Shown one piece after another: positions 32,589 through 37,601 of a DNA stretch of 37,601 bases. The notes beneath the pieces were generated by a model. The model searched no databases, had not been told where the DNA came from, and saw only the letters and a program-made list of their open reading frames with translations. Position numbers and translations under genes: made by a program. Positions within the stretch are counted from its first letter, which is position 1, and every line of letters starts with the position of its first letter. Origin of the DNA: Paenibacillus artemisiicola (lineage in GTDB: Bacteria; Bacillota; Bacilli; Paenibacillales; Paenibacillaceae). Where the stretch lies: assembly GCF_017652985.1 (NCBI RefSeq), contig NZ_JAGGDJ010000052.1, positions 1 through 37,601 of the forward strand. The letters run 5' to 3'.

Positions 32589-32765
32589 ATGCTTCAAGGC
32601 GAAGAAGAGGAAGGGATACCGGGCCCGGCGATCCGGCGGAAGGCGAAGCAGCCGTCGCTTGGCCGTCTGCTGCTCCTGCTGGCCGTCGCGGCGGCGATCG
32701 TCGCCGTCAGCTTCGCGCTGGCTCACCTCCTGGTCGGCGAGGCGTTCGACCGGCTGACGGACTGA
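32589..32765 (+). CDS. 58-residue single-helix membrane protein
   Basis: A short gene with an acidic N-terminus (MLQGEEEEGIPGP), a basic stretch (IRRKAKQPSLGR) and one transmembrane helix (LLLLLAVAAAIVAVSFALAH, 27-46), N-terminus probably inside. GGGGAGGAG precedes the ATG, and it starts 24 bp after fosB. No family is recognised. It is the last gene of the cluster, followed by a terminator. Confidence 0.65.
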   Translation: MLQGEEEEGIPGPAIRRKAKQPSLGRLLLLLAVAAAIVAVSFALAHLLVGEAFDRLTD

Positions 32766-32783
32766 TGCGTTCGTCGGCGCATA

Positions 32784-32832
32784 ACCCGCGTTTCGTTCCC
32801 GGCTAGTCCGGCAGCGAAGCGCGGGGTTTTGT
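32784..32832 (+). terminator. Terminator of the fosB cluster
   Basis: An 11-bp stem (32785-32795 with 32815-32825, one G-T pair) followed by GTTTTGTTT. Confidence 0.75.
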
Positions 32833-32994
32833 TTATTCGGGGCGGCGTTGGGCGGCTTTCGCCTCGGTCCCGGACGTTCGGAATTTTCCAACGGTTTGCC
32901 GCTTCTTTACAAAACATCAAAATACCATTAACAATCTCGACATAAAACTCCGATACGCTGGGTGCGAAGTCCTAGAATAGGAGTTGAAGTAGAG

Positions 32995-35900
32995 TTGAAA
33001 ACGAGAAACAGACGCCTGCTTTCCCTGCTGCTCTCCGCAGAGATCGCGGCGGGCATCGTCGTTTCGGCGGTTCCGGCCGCAGCCGCCGGGCCGCTTGCCG
33101 GCACGCCGTACGACGCGAACGGCACCTATGACGTGACCGTGCCGCACGTGGTGATCAATCAGTATTACGGGTCGGGCATCTCCACGGGCGGGGCCGTGGA
33201 CTACGGTTTCATCGAGCTTTACAATCCGACGGGTTCCGCCATCGATCTCAGCAATTGGTCCGTCCAATATGCCGACCGGATGGCGCTGGTAGATTCCGAG
33301 ACCGGCGATCTGCCCCTGACCGGTCCGACCGGACCGTGGGAAGTCCTGAATTTGTCTGGCACGATTCCCGCGCACGGTTCGTACCTGATCCGCGCCGCCG
33401 CTTCGAAATCGCCGAGCATTAAAGTGAACGTCAAGACGGGGGATCAAGATTTCGGCCGCGCGCCAGCCGACATGACGACCCAAAACAAAGGCATGAAGGT
33501 CGTCCTGATGAGCAACCAGACGCCGCTGCAACAGGCGAACGTCAATCCGTCCGCCGATAAACCGGCCGGCTTCGTGGACATGCTCGGAGCGGCCGGCAAC
33601 GATACTGGCAGCACGATCGACGGCGCCGAAGGCGACTATCCGAAGGAAGCCGGCGGTCCGTCCAAGAACATCGCGCTGCGCCGCGTGGATTTCGCCGATA
33701 CGGACAGCAACGCGGACGACTTCGCCCTGATCGATTATAAGAGTCTGGGGTCCGCCGAGGCCGCGCCTTTCTATCCGCATAACGCCGGCGACGGCTCGTG
33801 GGCAGCGGTGCCGGATCCGATCGCGATCTCCACGCCGTCGCTTCCGAACGCGTACAAGGGCGTCGCGTATTCGGCCGGCATTGCGGCATCGGGCGGCGTC
33901 AAGCCGTATGCGTTCGCGGCGACGGGGCTGCCTAGCGGCCTGAGCATCGATGCCGACACGGGTGCCATCTCCGGAACCCCGGCGCAGGATGCGCCCGCGT
34001 CCAATACGGTTAACGTCACGGTGACCGACAGCCGGTCCGCGACGGTCAGCAAACCGTATACGTTGAGCGTGGGCATCGGTCATCCGGATACGGTCAACAT
34101 CACCAAATTGGGCTCCTTCATCGCCGGCGAGCCCAACGAGGACGGCGGCGTCGCCGAAATCGTGAAGTACAACCCGGAGAACCGAAAGTTTTATTCCGTC
34201 AACGGCTCGAGCACGCCGGCGACGCTGGATATCGTGAGCTTGGACAACCAAGGCAAGCCGAATCAAGAGACGGTCCGGCGCGTCAACATCGAAGATGCGG
34301 CGGCCGCGCATCTGGAAGGCTTCGAATACGGCGATTTCACCAGCGTGGACATCGATACGCAGCATAATTTGGTCTACGCGGCGATTCAAGAGAAAGCGTA
34401 CGACAAAAACGGCGCCATTCTCGTGTTCGACTACGACGGCAACTTCGTGAAGTCGTACGAAGCGGGCGTGCAGCCGGACATGGTCAAAGCGACGAAGGAC
34501 GGCCGCTATGTCTTGACGGCCGACGAAGCCGAAGACCGCGAAGGCGGAGCGGATCCGGAGAAGGATCCGAAAGGCAGCGTCACGATCGTCGATACCTTGG
34601 ACGGCACGGTGAAGCACGTCCTGTTCGACGACGAGAGCGTCATCGACGACAACGTGCATCTCCGCGGCGCCGTCGTGGACGGCGTCATCACGGGTCCGGC
34701 CGCGGACAAAACGGCGGCGGAACGCGACCTCGAGCCGGAATACATCGCGCTGTCTGCCGATGAATCCGTCGCTTACGTTTCCTTGCAGGAAGGCAACGCG
34801 ATCGGCACGATCGACATCGCCGGCGGCAAGGTCACGTCAGTAAAAGGGCTTGGCTACAAGGATCTGAACCTGCCGGAAAACTCCCTGGACCTCGTCAAGG
34901 ACGGCGCGATCAAGTTCGAAAACGTGCCATTCAAAGGCATGTACATGCCGGACGGCATCGACACGTACTCCGTGAACGGCAAAACGTACGTGTTCACGGC
35001 CAACGAAGGCGACAGCACGGATTGGCCGGGCAGAACGAACGTGTCGACGATCAAAGACATGAAGGCGAAGCTGGACCCCAATTCTGCGGCCGCTCAATTC
35101 TTGGCGGGCAAAACGTCGTACGACGGCGTCGAAATCCCGAGCGACATGGGGCCGGACGGCATTTACCTGTACGGCGCGCGTTCCTTCTCCATCTGGGACG
35201 CCGACACGATGGACCAAGTCTACGACAGCCACAACGACTTCGAGAAAATCACGGCCGAACGGATTCCGGCGTATTTCAACTCCAATCATGCCGACGTGTC
35301 CTTCGACAAGCGCAGCCCGAAAAAAGGACCGGAGCCGGAGTACGTGAAGATCGGCCAAGTCGGCGATAAGACGTATGCTTTCGTCGGTCTGGAGCGAGTC
35401 AGCGGCATCATGACGTACGACGTGACCGACCCGGCGCATCCGGTATTCGCGAACTACATCAATACGCGCGATTTCGCGCATCCGGACAACATGCAAACCG
35501 ACGCCGGTCCGGAAGGCATCGACTTTATTCCGGCGGCGGCCAGCCCGACGGGCAAGCCGCTCATTCTGGTGGCGAACGAAGTGGGCGGCACGATCTCCGT
35601 GCTGCAAATGGAAGTGAGCCAAACGCCTAATAACGGCACCGGCAGCGGCGTGTACGTGCCGGTCACGCCGGATAACGGCGCGACGGTAGACGGTTCCGCG
35701 GTCACGCTCGAAGCGAAGGCGACGACGGACGCGAGCGGCAACGCGGCGGCGGCCGTGACGGCGCAGCAAATCGACCAAGCGATCGAGAAGCTCTCCGGCG
35801 CGGTCAAGACGGTGATGATCAAAGCGGCCGCGGACGCGAACGCGAAGCAAAACACGGTTGCGCTGCCGGCGGCGGCGGTCGACAAGCTGGCGGCCAGCGC

Positions 35901-36894
35901 GGCGGACGCCGTCGTCCTCGACGCGGGCATCGGACAAGTCACGTTCGACAAAGCGGCGCTGACGGCGATCGCGAACGGCGCCGCGACGGGCGACGTCGCG
36001 ATTGCGGTCGCCAAGAAAGACCTGGCCGACCTGACGGCGAATCTGCCGGCCGACAAGCAGGCGGCGATCGCGGCGGCGGTCGGTTCGCATCCGGTCTTCG
36101 ACTTCTCGGTAACGGCGGACGGCAAGAAGGTCACTGATTTTGCCGGCGGTTCCGCGGAAATCCGCGTGCCGTATACGCCGGCGGCGGGCGAGAACCCGAA
36201 CGCCGTCATCGTATACTACGTCGCGGACAACGGCGAGCTCGCACTGGTGCCGCTAGCGAGCTTCGACCCTGCGACGGGCACGCTCCGCTTCGCGGTGATG
36301 CACTTCTCGACGTATGCCGTGGCTTACAGCCCGGTGAATTTCGCGGATATCGCGAACAGCTTCGCGAAGGACCACATCGCGTACCTGACGGCGCGGAACA
36401 TCATTCAAGGCAAGAGCGCGAGCGTCTTCGATCCGAAGGCGAACGTGACGCGGGCGGACTTCACGCTCATTCTCGCGCGCGCGGCCGGCGCGGATCTGAG
36501 CGCGTACAGCGCGAGCGGATTCGGCGACGTCGGGGCGGACGCGTACTACGCGAAGTCCGTCGCGTGGGCGGCTTCGGCCGGCATCGCGAGCGGCGTCTCC
36601 GCGAACCGCTTCAGCCCGAACGCGAACATCACGCGCGAGCAGATGGTCGCGATGATCGCCCGATTCGCGGACGCGCGGAAGTTCGAGCTGCCGGCGTCGG
36701 CGCCGGGCATCGCGTTCACGGATGCCGCAAGCATCTCGCCGTACGCGCGGGAAGCGGCGGCGGCCGTGCAGCAGGCCGGCATCATCAACGGGCAGCCGAG
36801 CGGCAGCGGCACGAAGTTCGCGCCGAAGCAATTCGCGACGCGCGAAGAGACGGCGAAAATGATCGCCGTGCTCTATCAGCTCATGACGAAGTAA
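32995..36894 (+). CDS. Large SLH-anchored surface protein (lamin-tail, Ig-like and choice-of-anchor I domains; TTG start)
   Basis: A 1,299-residue exported protein. A signal peptide (KTRNRRLLSLLLSAEIAAG to VPAAAAG, about 1-33) leads to a lamin-tail-like domain (about 48-180; INQYYGSGIS, GFIELYNPTGSAIDLSNWSV), a putative-Ig domain (about 281-358; GLPSGLSIDADTGAISGTPA), and a long beta-propeller-like choice-of-anchor I region (about 362-875; GPEGIDFIPA, ILVANEVGGTISV). An Ala/Asp-rich region (888-1112) precedes three SLH repeats (1115-1299) that bind pyruvylated cell-wall polymer. TTG at 32995 fits the signal peptide and AGGAG 11 bases upstream. The activity of the propeller region, phytase/esterase-like in fold, is unknown. 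Confidence 0.9.
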   Translation: MKTRNRRLLSLLLSAEIAAGIVVSAVPAAAAGPLAGTPYDANGTYDVTVPHVVINQYYGSGISTGGAVDYGFIELYNPTGSAIDLSNWSVQYADRMALVDSETGDLPLTGPTGPWEVLNLSGTIPAHGSYLIRAAASKSPSIKVNVKTGDQDFGRAPADMTTQNKGMKVVLMSNQTPLQQANVNPSADKPAGFVDMLGAAGNDTGSTIDGAEGDYPKEAGGPSKNIALRRVDFADTDSNADDFALIDYKSLGSAEAAPFYPHNAGDGSWAAVPDPIAISTPSLPNAYKGVAYSAGIAASGGVKPYAFAATGLPSGLSIDADTGAISGTPAQDAPASNTVNVTVTDSRSATVSKPYTLSVGIGHPDTVNITKLGSFIAGEPNEDGGVAEIVKYNPENRKFYSVNGSSTPATLDIVSLDNQGKPNQETVRRVNIEDAAAAHLEGFEYGDFTSVDIDTQHNLVYAAIQEKAYDKNGAILVFDYDGNFVKSYEAGVQPDMVKATKDGRYVLTADEAEDREGGADPEKDPKGSVTIVDTLDGTVKHVLFDDESVIDDNVHLRGAVVDGVITGPAADKTAAERDLEPEYIALSADESVAYVSLQEGNAIGTIDIAGGKVTSVKGLGYKDLNLPENSLDLVKDGAIKFENVPFKGMYMPDGIDTYSVNGKTYVFTANEGDSTDWPGRTNVSTIKDMKAKLDPNSAAAQFLAGKTSYDGVEIPSDMGPDGIYLYGARSFSIWDADTMDQVYDSHNDFEKITAERIPAYFNSNHADVSFDKRSPKKGPEPEYVKIGQVGDKTYAFVGLERVSGIMTYDVTDPAHPVFANYINTRDFAHPDNMQTDAGPEGIDFIPAAASPTGKPLILVANEVGGTISVLQMEVSQTPNNGTGSGVYVPVTPDNGATVDGSAVTLEAKATTDASGNAAAAVTAQQIDQAIEKLSGAVKTVMIKAAADANAKQNTVALPAAAVDKLAASAADAVVLDAGIGQVTFDKAALTAIANGAATGDVAIAVAKKDLADLTANLPADKQAAIAAAVGSHPVFDFSVTADGKKVTDFAGGSAEIRVPYTPAAGENPNAVIVYYVADNGELALVPLASFDPATGTLRFAVMHFSTYAVAYSPVNFADIANSFAKDHIAYLTARNIIQGKSASVFDPKANVTRADFTLILARAAGADLSAYSASGFGDVGADAYYAKSVAWAASAGIASGVSANRFSPNANITREQMVAMIARFADARKFELPASAPGIAFTDAASISPYAREAAAAVQQAGIINGQPSGSGTKFAPKQFATREETAKMIAVLYQLMTK

Positions 36895-36924
36895 CGGCGA
36901 CGGCAGCATCGAAACACGCTGCAT

Positions 36925-36960
36925 AAAACAGCCCGGACCGCTCGCGGTCCGGGCTGTTTT
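36925..36960 (+). terminator. Strong terminator after the SLH protein
   Basis: A perfect 16-bp stem (36925-36940 with 36945-36960) around CTCG, with A/T runs at both ends so it can work in both directions. The 36961-37138 stretch beyond it shows no gene. Confidence 0.9.
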
Positions 36961-37138
36961 GGCGTTCAAGGGAGCTGATGCGCTAGGACAGAGGCCAGAG
37001 CGCCGGAGCTCCCGGGCGGTTCCGGGCAGAGGTTCCTGGTTCCGGGCAGGCGGTCCGGGGCTCACCTCAAGGGCAGAAGACGATCCGGGCGGACGGCGCG
37101 CCGGCGGACTAAGCGTCCCGACAGCGGCGCAGCCTCGC

Positions 37139-37165
37139 AAGCCCGGGCGTCATGCGCCCGGGTTT
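37139..37165 (-). terminator. Hairpin overlapping the etfA stop codon
   Basis: CCCGGGCG (37142-37149) pairs with CGCCCGGG (37155-37162), extended by weaker pairs; the etfA stop codon lies in the loop. There is little T run, so termination here is uncertain. Confidence 0.4.
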
Positions 37166-37430
37166 GCGAGAAGCCGTTTGAACTGCGCCGTCAGCTCCGG
37201 CACGACCTCGAACAAGTCCCCGACGATTCCGTAATCGGCCACGCCGAAGATGGGGGCGTCGGGGTCTTTGTTGATGGCGACGATGACGCGCGACTGGCTC
37301 ATGCCCGCCAAATGCTGGATCGCGCCGCTGATGCCGCAGGCGATATAGAGCTTCGGCGTGACGGTCTTGCCCGTCTGGCCGATCTGCAGCGCGTAGTCGC
37401 AGTAGCCGGCGTCGCACGCGCCGCGCGAGG
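37150..37430 (-). CDS. etfA: Electron transfer flavoprotein alpha subunit, C-terminal fragment
   Basis: The last ~93 residues of EtfA, the FAD-binding subunit that passes electrons from acyl-CoA dehydrogenases. Visible blocks are ASRGACDAG, IGQTGKTVTPKLYIACGISG, AIQHLAGM, RVIVAINKDPDAPIFGVADY and GIVGDLFEVVPELT, all FAD-domain hallmarks. The stop is TGA at 37152-37150. Upstream of about 37430 the frame no longer resembles EtfA because the sequence turns into G-rich noise, so the gene is truncated by the sequence and not necessarily in the organism. Confidence 0.9.
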
Positions 37431-37601
37431 CGCGGGGGGGGGCGCCGGGCGGGGGCCGGAGGGGGCGCCGCAGCGGCGGTGGACGCGTCGAGGGGGGGAG
37501 AGGCGAGCCGATGCTTGACTCCGGACTACTTCGCCGCCCGCGGGCCGTGTCGAGATGGGGGGGGGGGAGGGGGGCGGGGGGGGGGGGGGGGGGGGGGGGG
37601 G
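37431..37601. other. Low-quality poly-G contig end (probable artefact)
   Basis: EtfA coding similarity stops at about 37430. From there the sequence is dominated by G runs and ends in a long G homopolymer. Two-colour sequencing reports no-signal cycles as G, which fits. No feature should be called here. Confidence 0.8.

Noticed and set aside
32906..32956. A SigA promoter for the SLH protein (TTTACA or TTAACA as -35)
   Set aside because: The region is AT-rich but no acceptable -10 lies at 16-18 bp from either candidate.
37540..37601. Possible G-quadruplex or telomere-like repeat
   Set aside because: A plain G homopolymer at the edge of the sequence with loss of etfA coding sense is better explained as a sequencing artefact.

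Overview
The window reads as a chromosomal stretch of a high-GC, spore-forming member of the Bacillota, most likely in the Paenibacillaceae (Cohnella/Paenibacillus type). This is an inference from gene content: AGGAGG-type ribosome sites, an S-layer-homology (SLH) surface protein, a T-box leader before ilvA, a FosB-type bacillithiol transferase, an LtaA-like flippase, a KinA/E-like sensor kinase with a Spo0A box, and a Cys-rich gene behind a SigK-like -10. There are no rRNA, tRNA, IS, phage or CRISPR features that I can support. Very high GC leaves long antisense open frames almost everywhere; these were ignored.

Layout. 1-3.9 kb: an FAD-dependent oxidoreductase (cut by the left edge) and an FGGY sugar kinase. 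4.1-4.6 kb: a Cys-rich putative late-sporulation protein. 4.7-7.6 kb: an esterase, a very small tyrosinase-like di-copper protein, a Nudix hydrolase and MscL with a C-terminal zinc ribbon. 7.8-12.1 kb: a membrane sensor kinase, then an AlkC-type DNA glycosylase translationally coupled to an aromatic-acid-exporter-like protein. 12.3-23.0 kb: a phytanoyl-CoA dioxygenase-family gene divergent from a complete family-5 ABC importer (binding lipoprotein, two permeases, two ATPases), followed by two unknown small membrane proteins, a GntR/LacI-type regulator and an AraC regulator. The two divergent promoters share the same architecture, and the importer side carries an exact match to the CcpA cre consensus.

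23.0-27.1 kb (minus strand): two small hypothetical proteins, then a four-gene operon of glycolipid glucosyltransferase (UgtP/MGDG type), LtaA-like flippase, VTT-domain protein and zinc-ribbon membrane protein. It is preceded by four direct repeats at an exact 11-bp period that look like a PhoP box. 27.2-29.8 kb: T-box-controlled ilvA and a PPK2 polyphosphate kinase. 30.0-32.8 kb: a compact plus-strand cluster (histidine phosphatase, GNAT, Dabb protein, an alpha/beta hydrolase broken by an in-frame TAA, fosB, a small membrane protein). 33.0-36.9 kb: a 1,299-residue SLH-anchored surface protein. 37.15-37.43 kb: the C-terminal end of etfA on the minus strand.

The last ~170 bases are G-homopolymer-rich junk that replaces the expected etfA coding sequence, so the right edge should be treated as a sequencing or assembly artefact. 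The observations I consider most worth follow-up are the PhoP-box-like glycolipid synthesis/flipping operon, the paired divergent promoters with cre, the in-frame stop whose downstream frame is still coupled to fosB, and the mini tyrosinase-like protein.
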